Source: Prosthecobacter dejongeii
GTDB taxonomy: Bacteria > Verrucomicrobiota > Verrucomicrobiia > Verrucomicrobiales > Verrucomicrobiaceae
Direction of reading: 5' to 3'
DNA length: 64,000 nt
NCBI RefSeq assembly: GCF_014203045.1
Contig: NZ_JACHIF010000002.1
Span: 1 to 64,000 of the forward strand
Part shown: piece by piece, positions 53,379 through 62,387 of the stretch
Layout: every line of letters begins with the position of its first letter
Position numbering within the stretch: the stretch's first letter is position 1
Made by a program: the position numbers and the translations under genes
Notes under the pieces: generated by a model
What the model was told of the DNA's origin: nothing
Seen by the model: the letters and a program-made list of their open reading frames with translations, nothing else
Database searches by the model: none

Positions 53379-54497
53379 TTATTGCCCTGCCACCCACTGC
53401 ACAGCCTTGAGGACGAAGGTCTCCATCCCCGCCTGCTGCTCTGGATGTGGGCTGCTGCAAAGCAGGCGGCCTTTCCCATAAGTGCCTGCAACCATCGCGG
53501 GGGAGTTCACTTGGGCTCCTGGGGGGGATCCATTTTCCGCTAGCTCACTGCGGAAATACGCCAGGGGTTCGAAGTCTGGGATGGTGTCATCTCCTGCGGG
53601 ATTGAAGACGGGGCCATTGGCATAACGAATGTCCAGCAGCCCTTCCGGCATGCCTAGAATTTCACGACCTTTTGAGGTGAATTCGATCTTCACATCACCG
53701 ACACCGCGCGCCCATTTCGAGGACTTGGTCTTGGCATCCAGGATCTTCAATCCCCAGGAAAAACCATCGCAGGCTAGATAATTGCCCGCGCAGATGCCCA
53801 CGTAACCACCCCCAGCCTCAATGAAACGGCGCACCTGCTCACGGCCTACAAGACCGAGTGTGCCCGCCTGTTTGCCACCGCTACCACCGGTGAAGATCAC
53901 GACATCGAAATCTTTGAGCCCACCTGACCGAATGAGCTGCGGTTTAACGGTCGTGACCTTGACTCCTGAGGCTTGGCTGAGGAGTTCTGTGCAACGCGGC
54001 ACTCCTTTGCCAAAGCTGCCGTAGTCATCAAACAGAGCCACTCTCACAGGGCCCTCACCGCGCTTGATGGGGGCCAGCGGGGCGAGGTCATGCCAAGTGA
54101 TCGCAATGGCCTGGAGCTCCTGGGTCTTGGGGCGTTTGCCCACTAGCCGCCATTGTGGCTCTGCGCCTGAAGCACCTGGGATAAATCGTGCTTCCGTCAA
54201 CGAAAACTCCGCCACTAGATGCAGGGCGTTGATATTAATTCGGGTCGTGGTGGGATCAAACTCTGCCGGATCGGACGTATGGTAGAGGCCAGTGCTGGCT
54301 TTGCCTGAGATGGGATGCAATAGGTAATAATGCCCTGGGCTGACTTCGATGACGGATTTCCCATTGATGCCGCTGGTGACATTGAAGGAAGCCCATTTTC
54401 CCACCAGTTTTGGATACTGGACTCCTGGGGCTAAATTCTCACCTGCGGTTAGCGAAAGGGAAAAGGAAAGGGCCGTGAGGAGAAGCAGGAGTTTCAT
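53379..54497 (-). CDS. Secreted BPL_N/GATase1-like domain protein
   Basis: 372 residues with a signal peptide (about 1-18, SLSLTAGE). The second half is a biotin-protein-ligase N-domain (BPL_N, PF09825), a class I glutamine-amidotransferase-like fold: VRVALFDDYGSFGKGVPRC, FDVVIFTGGSGGKQ, AGGGYVGICAGNYLACDG and ILDAKTKSSKWARGVGDVKIEF. The Cys in GICAGNY takes the nucleophile place, but a full amidotransferase triad is not evident. The first 150 residues are a beta-rich domain of unknown type. Role unknown. It is 14 nt downstream of the NlpC/P60 gene and probably in one transcript with it. Confidence 0.8.
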   Translation of the reverse strand: MKLLLLLTALSFSLSLTAGENLAPGVQYPKLVGKWASFNVTSGINGKSVIEVSPGHYYLLHPISGKASTGLYHTSDPAEFDPTTTRININALHLVAEFSLTEARFIPGASGAEPQWRLVGKRPKTQELQAIAITWHDLAPLAPIKRGEGPVRVALFDDYGSFGKGVPRCTELLSQASGVKVTTVKPQLIRSGGLKDFDVVIFTGGSGGKQAGTLGLVGREQVRRFIEAGGGYVGICAGNYLACDGFSWGLKILDAKTKSSKWARGVGDVKIEFTSKGREILGMPEGLLDIRYANGPVFNPAGDDTIPDFEPLAYFRSELAENGSPPGAQVNSPAMVAGTYGKGRLLCSSPHPEQQAGMETFVLKAVQWVAGQ

Positions 54498-54511
54498 AAC
54501 AGCGAGGGCAT

Positions 54512-55081
54512 CTACAAACCGTGCGGGTGACGATTGATAAATCCGGTGGTGCCACGTGCCGAGGAGCGCCAGCGCGGACCTTCGCCTGTTTGCGTGCCCG
54601 AGGTGTCAAACCGCAGGCCGCAGACGGACATGAAGACATGGTTACCAGGTTTCACAAAGATGGAGACGTAGCGCCCGGGACCAGACTTTCCATAACCTGC
54701 AAAGCCTCGTGAATTAAGCGGCTGCACCAGCAGTCCGGCACGATAGAGGATGTGGGAGATGGAGCCGGAGCAGTCGAATCCATTGTCAAACAGTTGCTTG
54801 TGGCCGCCTCCCCACTTGTAAGGTTTGTCCACCAGTTGATTAGCGTAATGAACGAGGTGATGAAGAACGGGCGGGTGGTAGGCCGTGGCCCGTGCATACC
54901 TTCCATCAAAATGCAGCAGGGGGATCTGCGAGTAATAATAAACGCCGGCGCCACCCCCCGCGAAGGCGAGTGCACCGAGGCCACTCATTTTGAGCCAATC
55001 GCGCCGACCCAGATTTTTCAAGGTCGCGGCTTCAGGCGTGTCTTCCAGGATGTCGGGGATGAAGTCCTGTGATGGATTCAT
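54512..55081 (-). CDS. NlpC/P60-type peptidoglycan hydrolase
   Basis: 189 residues. LGRRDWLKMSGLGALAFAGGGAG (split: Tat-like LGRRDWL, then a hydrophobic helix to about residue 50) suggests a twin-arginine signal or anchor. The NlpC/P60 core follows: YKWGGGHKQLFDNGFDCSGSISHILYRAGLL with the catalytic Cys104, then PGNHVFMSV with His148. The third polar residue of the triad is not certain. Such enzymes cut peptide bonds in the cell-wall stem peptides. It sits between a BPL_N-domain gene and a propeller-like gene and is one of several wall genes within 8 kb. Confidence 0.85.
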   Translation of the reverse strand: MNPSQDFIPDILEDTPEAATLKNLGRRDWLKMSGLGALAFAGGGAGVYYYSQIPLLHFDGRYARATAYHPPVLHHLVHYANQLVDKPYKWGGGHKQLFDNGFDCSGSISHILYRAGLLVQPLNSRGFAGYGKSGPGRYVSIFVKPGNHVFMSVCGLRFDTSGTQTGEGPRWRSSARGTTGFINRHPHGL

Positions 55082-55102
55082 GGGAGGAGGAATGGGTGAA
55101 AA

Positions 55103-56002
55103 TTACTTTCGGCGCAGCCGATAGAGTGGAGAGGGGAGCTGCTCGCTGGTGAACCAAATCGTGGAACTGTCATCTCCATAACAGACACCTTCCATCTGGC
55201 GGGTGAGGGGAGGTGCGATGATGGATGCCGGGGATTGGAGGGCCTGAATGAGGGGCTGCCCAGGGGTGAGTTTCCACTCATGCAGATAGCTGTAAGTGGC
55301 GACCAGAAGACGTCTGCCATCGGGTGAGATCGTCGCGGCTGTGGTCATGCAGGCCATGCCCGGGCGTTTGCCCTCACGGGCTTTGGCGGGGAAGGTGAGC
55401 GTGGTGATTTTCTCCAATTTGAGGGCGGTGTCAGGTCGGCGTTTACCTGTGACCTCATAAAGAGTGCTTACGCCATTTTCTTCCTTGGTTAGGATCCACA
55501 TCTGTTGGGTCTGTGGATGGACGATGAGACATTCCGCATTCTGACGGCCATCGGGGTAAGCCAGATGCCAGATCTCAGGTTCAGCACTTTGGATTTCTTT
55601 GCTCGTGTCCTCCGGCAGATCGGGTTCAGGGATGCGATAGATTTGGAGGCTGGCCCGGACTTTTAAATTGTCTCCAATATCGGCGATTAATAAACATGGT
55701 CGGCCCTTCTCATCCGTGCCTGAGGCGAGGTCTTCCCAGTCGAAGTTTACGGCTTTGGGGAGGCGTACTTTGGCCCGTGTTTGGCCTTTTTCATCGATGG
55801 CAAAGACACACGGCTCACCACCCGAGTCATTCAGTGTCCAGAAGACGCATGGATGCCGAACGCTGCGAGTGAGGCCACTGCTTTCATGGATGCGTTTGTC
55901 CGCGAGGATGATCGGCTTATCTGCCTGGAATAGAAGAGCCTTCTGGCCCAGGCAGGGGCCTGCCAAAAGGCAACACAAGATGGCCAGAGATGGTTTATTC
56001 AT
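55103..56002 (-). CDS. Secreted beta-propeller-like protein of unknown function
   Basis: 299 residues with a signal peptide (about 1-19, AGPCLGQ). The sequence is beta-rich: HESSGLTRSVRHPCVFWTLNDSGGEPCVFAIDEKG, NFDWEDLASG, LLIADIGDNLKVRASLQIYRIPEP and ECLIVHPQTQQMWILTKEENGVSTLYEV. The DWEDLA and IADIGDN motifs recur in exported propeller proteins near esterase-like/PE-PGRS-type folds, but I cannot name the family with certainty. No catalytic motif. It lies 21 nt upstream of the NlpC/P60 gene and 15 nt after the amidase gene, so all three are likely co-transcribed. Confidence 0.7.
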   Translation of the reverse strand: MNKPSLAILCCLLAGPCLGQKALLFQADKPIILADKRIHESSGLTRSVRHPCVFWTLNDSGGEPCVFAIDEKGQTRAKVRLPKAVNFDWEDLASGTDEKGRPCLLIADIGDNLKVRASLQIYRIPEPDLPEDTSKEIQSAEPEIWHLAYPDGRQNAECLIVHPQTQQMWILTKEENGVSTLYEVTGKRRPDTALKLEKITTLTFPAKAREGKRPGMACMTTAATISPDGRRLLVATYSYLHEWKLTPGQPLIQALQSPASIIAPPLTRQMEGVCYGDDSSTIWFTSEQLPSPLYRLRRK

Positions 56003-56017
56003 CGGCTGGATTTGGAA

Positions 56018-56764
56018 TCAGCCAAGAGTACGTGCTGGGCCTGGGACAAGGCGATTGTAATGCAAATTTACCCGTCGCAAATACCACTGCCAGGTGGGGC
56101 CTGGGCGCCCACGATCTAACAGAAAGTGCGGGCAATTTTTGTGTGGGTCTTTAATGCTGGGGCTGATGCGTGGCCAGTGGTAGTGGGGTACGACATGGTT
56201 CAGCGGAATGCCATACACATACATGAGGTAGGCCGTGAGGCGGGCGGTTTTATCAATGGTCAGCGCGATGTCGTTGCCGCGATGTTCACACATCTCGATC
56301 CCAATGCTGTAATTATTCCCCGGTCCGTCGAAGTCAGCGTGCTCTCCCTGCTCACGGCAAGGCAGGTGCTGGATGGCAACATTCGACTGGGTGGTGAAGT
56401 GCCAGGTGAGAAAGCCGATACGATTTCCACCTGGGCGCTTGGTGGCCCGCAGCGCCCCACGTTTCAGGGCTAGGGCATGATTGTAGGCATCGCCACTGTA
56501 GTTTTGGGTGCTGTGGATGGTGATGTATTTGGGGGTCATGGGCCGATATTTATATCGGCCTACTTTGCCTGCGGGGATCAGGTCGGGCCGCAGGCCGACT
56601 TCGCGGAGCAATTGCTCTGGAGTGACTCGGCCCAACGAATTGTCATTGTAGCGGGCTTCCCACATGGCGATTTTTGAGCGGCCTGCGGGCGAGCCACAAG
56701 CCACGAAAACAACTAGGGCCACCAAAGCGAGGGGGAGAGCTAAAAGAGCACTGCCTTTATTCAT
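56018..56764 (-). CDS. N-acetylmuramoyl-L-alanine amidase (Amidase_2), probable lipoprotein
   Basis: 248 residues from the ATG at 56764; the longer frame adds 19 residues without a signal. MNKGSALLALPLALVALVVFVACG gives a lipoprotein-type signal with Cys at residue 23 (FVAC, an imperfect lipobox). The amidase-2 core shows YITIHSTQNYSG with a zinc His, TWHFTTQSNVAIQHLP, NNYSIGIEMCEHRG and DPHKNCPHFLL with further ligands. It cuts the bond between MurNAc and L-alanine, on intact wall or on released anhydro-muropeptides (AmpD-like). It is the first gene of a probable amidase/propeller/NlpC/BPL_N unit and diverges from the glycosyltransferase gene by 16 bp. Confidence 0.88.
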   Translation of the reverse strand: MNKGSALLALPLALVALVVFVACGSPAGRSKIAMWEARYNDNSLGRVTPEQLLREVGLRPDLIPAGKVGRYKYRPMTPKYITIHSTQNYSGDAYNHALALKRGALRATKRPGGNRIGFLTWHFTTQSNVAIQHLPCREQGEHADFDGPGNNYSIGIEMCEHRGNDIALTIDKTARLTAYLMYVYGIPLNHVVPHYHWPRISPSIKDPHKNCPHFLLDRGRPGPTWQWYLRRVNLHYNRLVPGPARTLG

Positions 56765-56780
56765 GGCAGCAGTATGCGGG

Positions 56781-58007
56781 ATGAGACAGACTTTGCCAGT
56801 CTGGAGTCTGCGGACTGACATTTTGTTTGAGTTCCGTCAAATTTCCGCCAGCGATAGCTTTGTGATTCTTGTCCTGACTGCAGGCTTTGGCGATGGGCAC
56901 AACACCGCTGCTTTTTCCACGGCTGAAGCGCTACGGCGCCTCTGCCCAGGGGAAGATGTGCAAACATGTGATCTCATCAGCGAGGTGCAGCCCCGCATCG
57001 CGACCGTGTTGAAGAATCTGTATCAGCAAGCCATCACCCACTTTCCCAGTGGCTGGCGGTTGGTCTATCGGATGTTAGAAAAGTCTGACGTGGACCCCCA
57101 GGACAGTGCTTGGCTAGCCCCCCTGGTGCGCGGCTTGCGTGAGAAGATCGAGACCCTCCAGCCGCGTCTCATCATCAGTACCTACCCCTTGTATGCAGCG
57201 CTGATGGATGCCCTGCGTAAGCAGCATGTGCCGCTACCTCGCTTAGTCACCATCATCACGGATTCGATCAGCGTGCACCGCATCTGGCTCATGCAGCCGA
57301 GCGATCTCTACTGTGTCGCCGATGCGGAAACTCATGAGGTGGTGGAGAAACTGGGCATCCCCGCAAACAAAGTCACCATCACGGGCTTTCCGGTCAGTCT
57401 GCAATTTACTGAAACACTGCCTCCAGGGGCCACTCAGCCCGGTGTTCAGCGTATTCTCTATCTACCTTCGACCACGGGACGTCGGGTGGCCACCACTTTG
57501 GCTGCACTGAAACCTTTGCTGGAAGCAGGCGTGAAACTGACGATCCCTGTGGGCAAGCACAGTTCTCGCCTGTATCACGTCTTGCGCAAGTTTACCGATG
57601 CCATGCCTCAGGCTCGGGTGGAGATCATCGGCTGGACCAATCGGATCCCCGAACTGCTACGCACCCATGATGTGGTGATTTGCAAGGCAGGTGGTGCCAT
57701 CCTTCATGAGGTGCTGGCCGCACGTATCCCGGCGGTGATTGATTATGTGGTACCCGGTCAGGAGGAAGGAAATGCGGAGATGCTGCTATCCCGCAACTGT
57801 GCCTATCGAACTTTCACCTCCAAGGAAACCGGCGAAGCTGTGGCTAAGGTGCTAGCAAATGGAGGAAAAGTAGGCCGCCAAATGCAGGCCAATATGTTGG
57901 CGATCAGTGTTCCTGATGCAGCAATTCGCACGGCTCAAATCGCCCTGGAGATGGCGTCTCCACTCGCCACTAAGGAGTCACTTTCGGCGACGAAACAGGA
58001 GGCGTAG
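56781..58007 (+). CDS. MGDG-synthase/MurG-type glycosyltransferase (GT28-like)
   Basis: 408 residues from the ATG at 56781; an earlier ATG at 56664 would run into the divergent amidase gene. The N-domain starts FVILVLTAGFGDGHNTAAFSTAEAL, the glycine/His loop of MGDG synthases and diacylglycerol glucosyltransferases. LIISTYPLYAALMDAL, VTIITDSISVHRIWLMQPSDLYCVADAET and KVTITGFPVS follow. The nucleotide-sugar domain has ILYLPSTTGRRVATTL, IIGWTNRIPELLRTHDVVICKAGGAILHEVLAARIPAVIDYVVPGQEEGNAE. It probably makes a glycolipid at the inner membrane. Its last 38 nt overlap the end of the convergent protease-like gene. Confidence 0.85.
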   Translation: MRQTLPVWSLRTDILFEFRQISASDSFVILVLTAGFGDGHNTAAFSTAEALRRLCPGEDVQTCDLISEVQPRIATVLKNLYQQAITHFPSGWRLVYRMLEKSDVDPQDSAWLAPLVRGLREKIETLQPRLIISTYPLYAALMDALRKQHVPLPRLVTIITDSISVHRIWLMQPSDLYCVADAETHEVVEKLGIPANKVTITGFPVSLQFTETLPPGATQPGVQRILYLPSTTGRRVATTLAALKPLLEAGVKLTIPVGKHSSRLYHVLRKFTDAMPQARVEIIGWTNRIPELLRTHDVVICKAGGAILHEVLAARIPAVIDYVVPGQEEGNAEMLLSRNCAYRTFTSKETGEAVAKVLANGGKVGRQMQANMLAISVPDAAIRTAQIALEMASPLATKESLSATKQEA

Positions 58008-59061
58008 TCGGCGGCGGGATGGTCGCGGGCTGGGCTTTCGGAGGATGACGATCAGCCTCGATCCACTGCTGGATCATCGGCCAAAAGAGTTCTCCAGGAA
58101 GAGCAAATGTGGTGATGCGATCCACGCGTGCAATGTTGAGGCCGATGGCGCGGCCTTTGAGGTCCACCAGAGGGCCTCCCATGTCCAGAGGGTTCAGCGG
58201 AAGATCGTGCTGCAAGACTTCGGCAAAATTATCCGTACGGATGGAGATGCCCCCGTTCGCAAAGTCTTCGCCATCCCAGTTGGCCAGCACTTTCGTCCGG
58301 CTGGCGAGGCGCACTTGCAGACTCGCCTCTTTGTTATTGCGTTGGTATTTGATCTCCACTTCTTCGCCAGGTTGGCGTTTGAAAATGATCTCGTTCACCC
58401 GGCGGAAGTCACGGATTTTTTCGCCGCCGAGTTCCACCATGACATCTCCTGCGCGTAGTCCAGCCGCTGCGGCTGGGCTGTCTTCGGCCACTCCGATGAT
58501 ACGCACGCCTACTTTATCCATGCCCTTATCATCCATGCGGATGCCCATGGCTGCGCCAAAGCCTTTGATCTCGCGGCGCTTCGCACTGATGACGCCGATT
58601 TTGAGGGCCTTGCCTGCAGCGGGTGCGGCAATCCATTGGCCAAAGCTAAGGTTTTTGGAGGAGATAAAGCTGACCGCAGGCACCTCAGGCATGTGGATGG
58701 CCTGGGCAAGCACGATGTCATGGCGTGTATCTCGGCGGATCTCCCGCACTTGGGCTTTGGGCGCATTGCCCCATTTGACACTGCATTCTTCTAATCTAGG
58801 GACTTCGCTAGCTTTGGTGATGAAATAGCCGTCTTTGCCCACCCAAGTGAGAGTGGCTACAACTTTATCCTTCTTGTTTAAAATGAGAGCAGTACTGCGG
58901 GTGACCTGATCTTGGAGCGCAGCTAGCGGGGCCAGCGTTTGGCGGCCATTGGTCATCTCATCATCACTCAGCGGCGCGCGTAATTCAGCCTGTGAGAACG
59001 GGCACAGGATGGCGAAAATCAAGATCCCTAAAGTGGGAGGGGATGGGAGTCGGGTGATCAT
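57970..59061 (-). CDS. Catalytically degenerate HtrA-like protein with internal PDZ domain
   Basis: 363 residues with a signal peptide (about 1-26). The first trypsin barrel is visible (LTWVGKDGYFITKASEV; DTRHDIVLAQ), but the catalytic His is Ser85 and only Asp115 remains. A PDZ domain (about 168-255, GVRIIGVAEDSPAAAAGLRAGDVMVELGG) then interrupts the protease. After it comes the strand that normally carries the serine, here LPLNPLDMGGPLVDLKGRAIGLN, with Met294 in place of Ser. It therefore cannot cleave peptides by the usual mechanism and is probably a binding partner or regulator. It starts inside the stop of the intact HtrA-like gene (4-nt overlap), so the two are co-translated. Confidence 0.82.
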   Translation of the reverse strand: MITRLPSPPTLGILIFAILCPFSQAELRAPLSDDEMTNGRQTLAPLAALQDQVTRSTALILNKKDKVVATLTWVGKDGYFITKASEVPRLEECSVKWGNAPKAQVREIRRDTRHDIVLAQAIHMPEVPAVSFISSKNLSFGQWIAAPAAGKALKIGVISAKRREIKGFGAAMGIRMDDKGMDKVGVRIIGVAEDSPAAAAGLRAGDVMVELGGEKIRDFRRVNEIIFKRQPGEEVEIKYQRNNKEASLQVRLASRTKVLANWDGEDFANGGISIRTDNFAEVLQHDLPLNPLDMGGPLVDLKGRAIGLNIARVDRITTFALPGELFWPMIQQWIEADRHPPKAQPATIPPPTTPPVSSPKVTP

Positions 59062-60026
59062 CCTTCGTCTTTTGGGCGCATGCCCAGTATGATTTTAACG
59101 TCGCGTTCATCGCTAACGTTGCGCAGCCTGAGTTCCACTTCTTCGCCCGCTGGGCGCAGCCGGACGGCGTGGGTAAACTGAGGTAGATCGGTGATGGTTT
59201 CACCATTGAGTGAAAGGATGACATCACCATTTTTCAGACCCGCTTTTTCTGAGGGTGAGCCTGCAATCACATCCACAATCTCCAGGGCTCCTTTCGCATT
59301 CATCTCCGTGGCGATACCCAGATAGCCACCACTGCCTATGCCCCAGGTGTGGATAACCAGGCTGCCTTTCATTTCATCCCAGGACCGAAGGAAGGGGGCC
59401 ATGGAGACGTGCATGTTTTCATTTCGCCCTTCCCAGATGAGGCTGTGGATGCCGATAACATCACCGTTGAGATCAAAGAGAGGCCCGCCTGAGTCTCCCC
59501 CCATGAGCACGCAGTCGGTTTGCAGCGAATTTGCCGTTTGTTTCACGATGCGCCCCACGCGCAGCACGACACCCCGTTTCTCATCATACCCCCCTGGATG
59601 ACCAAGGGCAAAGCACCACTCCCCGGGTTGCGCCTTGATCACTTGCCGTGAAACTTTGACATGAGGCCACTTTTTATCGTTGTCGTTGAGTTGCATCAGC
59701 GCGGCATCCGTCGTCTTGTCCAGGCCCAGGGTCGTCGCCTTAACCACCGTGCCGTCTTCGAGGGTGACTCGTAGCTCACGCCCCGGGCGTTCAGCCACAT
59801 GGGCAGCGGTGAGGATGAGGCCATCTTCGCTCATGATCACCCCGCTAGCCGTTCCATCACCCGTGAAAATGGCCACTACGGAAGGGCGCACCTTCGGTAG
59901 GAGAGACTGCACTTTATCTTGGAGATCCAGGAAAGGTTGCTGTGGGTCAGGTTCACCCGCCGCGAAAACAAGGGCCGGCAGGTGGAGGAGCATCCACATG
60001 AGCCTGGGAAAGAGAGCATTTCTCAT
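59058..60026 (-). CDS. HtrA/Deg-like serine protease with PDZ domain
   Basis: 322 residues with a signal peptide (about 1-23, VFAAGEP). The protease triad is complete: His76 in ILTAAHVAE, Asp107 in DKTTDAALMQL and Ser179 in MGGDSGGPLFDL. One PDZ domain follows (about 222-310; GALEIVDVIAGSPSEKAGLKNGDVILSLNGETI). Such proteases degrade misfolded envelope proteins in the periplasm; with one PDZ domain it is closer to DegS/HhoA than to DegP. It overlaps by 4 nt the gene of an inactive relative, with which it probably forms a complex. A 161-bp gap separates it from the divergent PBP1A gene. Confidence 0.92.
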   Translation of the reverse strand: MRNALFPRLMWMLLHLPALVFAAGEPDPQQPFLDLQDKVQSLLPKVRPSVVAIFTGDGTASGVIMSEDGLILTAAHVAERPGRELRVTLEDGTVVKATTLGLDKTTDAALMQLNDNDKKWPHVKVSRQVIKAQPGEWCFALGHPGGYDEKRGVVLRVGRIVKQTANSLQTDCVLMGGDSGGPLFDLNGDVIGIHSLIWEGRNENMHVSMAPFLRSWDEMKGSLVIHTWGIGSGGYLGIATEMNAKGALEIVDVIAGSPSEKAGLKNGDVILSLNGETITDLPQFTHAVRLRPAGEEVELRLRNVSDERDVKIILGMRPKDEG

Positions 60027-60187
60027 AACGACTCAATTCTAACGTGCAAGACGACCAAAATTCTCTTTAATTCCGAAGCGAGATTCAAGCCAAAGTCTTT
60101 TAAAGCTCTCGGAAACTCTTTCGATGGCTGTTTCTTGGCCCGAATTCTCGGAATACTTCAGCCCTCGGTTGCGTCCAAGCCACCTTC

Positions 60188-62365
60188 ATGAAAAGCCAGC
60201 CTCCCGCTCCCCATCGCCCCCCAGTTCACTCGTCTCGCTGGCGGCGTTGGGCGCGGTTTCTCTTGCTCTGTCTCATGGCGGGCAGCTTGCTAGTGACCAT
60301 AACCATCGCGGTAACCCTCGGTGTTTATTCCCATCTGGCCAAGCAGTATGACTTGAGCAAACTCGGCGAAATGCCCGAACGGACGGTGGTGCTGGATGCC
60401 CAGGGGGAAATGTTAGGCCGCATGCATGGCGAAAACCGCATCGTGGTTCCCCTCAGTCAGGTTTCGCCGTTTTTCGTCAAAGCACTGCTGGCGCGGGAAG
60501 ACTCACGTTTTTATGACCATGGTGGCATTGATTACGTGGGGGTGGCCCGCGCTGCGGTCAGGAATATCAAGGACCGCCGGGTGGTGCAGGGGGCCAGCAC
60601 CATCACCATGCAGCTCGCGCGCAACAGCTACCCGGATCTCAATGACCGCAGCTTTCACCGCAAGATGTTGGAGATGATGCTGGCGCGGCGGATTGAAGGT
60701 TACTGGACGAAAGACCAGATCCTGGAACATTACGTGAACCGCATCTTTTTCGGCACGAACCTCTACGGCATCCAGCGTGCAAGCCAAGTGTACTTTGGCA
60801 AGCACGCCAGCCAGCTCAACATGAGCGAGGCCGCCCTCATCGCGGGCATCATCCGCAGCCCGGTACGCTTTTCACCCTTTCGTAATTTCGACGGTGCTCT
60901 GAAGGAGCGGGATGACGTGCTGAAGCGCATGCTCGCTACCAAAGTCATCACCACTGAGGAAGAACTGGCCGCCCGTTATGCAGACATCGCCTTGCATGCT
61001 CAGCCCGCATTTCAAAGCCAGGGCGGTTACGCACTCGATGCCGTCCGCCGAGATCTGGATCGTGTTCTCGAAGATCACGAGATCGAAGACGGTGGGCTCA
61101 TCGTTTACACGACCTTGAGCCAGGAACTCCAGACCTTGGCAGAGCAGTCCGTCGAGAAACGTCTCGCGGTGGTGGAGAAATTACCAGGTTATAAACACCC
61201 CACTAAAGCGGCCTTTGATGCGACCTGGGATGGCACACAGGAGGTGGCCTCCACGCCCTATCTTCAAGGGGCGGTGACTATTTTGGACAATGCGACTGGG
61301 GGCATCTTGGCCTTGGTTGGCGGGCGGGATTATCGGCAGAGCAAATACAATCGCGCGACTCAAGGGCAGCGCCAGATCGGCTCTACGGTGAAACCTTTTG
61401 TGTATGCCACAGCCATCGCCAGTGGTTTCCTCCCGGGCACCTTCATTGACGATGCGCCTATCCAACCAGGAGAGATCGAGGGCGCAGGCGCAGGCTGGTC
61501 CCCGCAAAATAGCGATGGCAAATTCACCGGTCAGCAGACGCTGATGACGGGGCTCGTGCAGAGCCGTAACACCATGACCATCCGTGTGGGGAACTATGCC
61601 GGGCTTGACCGAGTGCTGCATTTGTTAGGCGATGCTGGGATCGGCAACAGTGCTGAGCGCACCCCTCAGATTTTCATTGGCAACTTAGGCGGTACGCCAC
61701 GCGATCTCACCAGTGCTTTTAGCATCTTCCCGAATGACGGCATCCGCCGGCGTCCTTTCCTGATTGATAAAGTGACCGACAAAGCGGGCAATATTCTTTA
61801 CAGCACCAGCCTGTTAGAGGCTGATGTGGTAAGTCCAGGTGTGGCCCATCTCATGCGCCGTATTCTGGGGCAGGTAATGGACCGTGGCACCGCTGCCAGT
61901 GTGCGCAGCGAGCATAAATTTAAAGATCCCGCCGGCGGAAAAACAGGGACCACTAACGATTACAAAGATGCGTGGTTCGCGGGCTACACGGATCGCGTCA
62001 CTTGTGCGGTCTGGGTGGGTTTGGATAAACCCCAAACCATCGTGGATCAGGGGTATGGCAGCCGCCTCGCCATCCCCATCTGGGCTGATGTGGTAAAAAA
62101 AGCCGTCGAGCTCGGCTACATCCCCGCTGGCCCACGTGTGGAGCCACCGCTGGCCGCGGTGCAGCTCTGCCACCTCAGCAGCCAGCTTGCCACTCCCGCC
62201 TGCCATGCTAGTGGCACGGCCTATGACGAAAAGCTGCCTTATGATCTCATCCCGCAGGGGAACTGTGGCGCACATCAGGGCGTCATCGCTTCGCCTCAGT
62301 ATGAAGATCGTCCCCGGGACCGCAGCCCAGGGCTGTTCAATCGCATTCGCGGTTGGTTCCGTTAG
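60188..62365 (+). CDS. Penicillin-binding protein 1A-type bifunctional peptidoglycan synthase
   Basis: 725 residues. A cytosolic Pro/Arg-rich head and one transmembrane helix (about 22-46) lead to the GT51 glycosyltransferase: EDSRFYDHGGIDYVGVARA with Glu104, GASTITMQLARN, RKMLEMMLARRIE and GIIRSPVRFSPF. The transpeptidase has the three classical motifs: Ser399-TVK402 (GSTVKPF), Ser459-R-Asn461 and Lys585-TG587 (GGKTGTTNDYKDAWFAGYT). It polymerises and cross-links peptidoglycan on the periplasmic face. The C-terminal 60 residues are cysteine-containing and not part of the fold. The gene is monocistronic. Verrucomicrobiota that retain peptidoglycan carry such genes, so the window argues for a normal wall. 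Confidence 0.95.
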   Translation: MKSQPPAPHRPPVHSSRWRRWARFLLLCLMAGSLLVTITIAVTLGVYSHLAKQYDLSKLGEMPERTVVLDAQGEMLGRMHGENRIVVPLSQVSPFFVKALLAREDSRFYDHGGIDYVGVARAAVRNIKDRRVVQGASTITMQLARNSYPDLNDRSFHRKMLEMMLARRIEGYWTKDQILEHYVNRIFFGTNLYGIQRASQVYFGKHASQLNMSEAALIAGIIRSPVRFSPFRNFDGALKERDDVLKRMLATKVITTEEELAARYADIALHAQPAFQSQGGYALDAVRRDLDRVLEDHEIEDGGLIVYTTLSQELQTLAEQSVEKRLAVVEKLPGYKHPTKAAFDATWDGTQEVASTPYLQGAVTILDNATGGILALVGGRDYRQSKYNRATQGQRQIGSTVKPFVYATAIASGFLPGTFIDDAPIQPGEIEGAGAGWSPQNSDGKFTGQQTLMTGLVQSRNTMTIRVGNYAGLDRVLHLLGDAGIGNSAERTPQIFIGNLGGTPRDLTSAFSIFPNDGIRRRPFLIDKVTDKAGNILYSTSLLEADVVSPGVAHLMRRILGQVMDRGTAASVRSEHKFKDPAGGKTGTTNDYKDAWFAGYTDRVTCAVWVGLDKPQTIVDQGYGSRLAIPIWADVVKKAVELGYIPAGPRVEPPLAAVQLCHLSSQLATPACHASGTAYDEKLPYDLIPQGNCGAHQGVIASPQYEDRPRDRSPGLFNRIRGWFR

Positions 62366-62369
62366 ACCA

Positions 62370-62387
62370 GTGCTGGATTACCAGCAC
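62370..62387. repeat. Inverted repeat at the convergent ends of the PBP1A and sugar dehydrogenase genes
   Basis: GTGCTGG (62370-62376) and CCAGCAC (62381-62387) form a perfect 7-bp stem with loop ATTA. The loop overlaps the last codon region of the dehydrogenase gene (stop at 62378-62380). No T-run on either strand, so a weak terminator or a chance palindrome. Confidence 0.35.

Noticed and set aside
56664-56780. A longer start for the MGDG-synthase-like gene at 56664.
   Set aside because: It would overlap the start of the divergent amidase gene and adds residues without the family fold; the ATG at 56781 is adequate.
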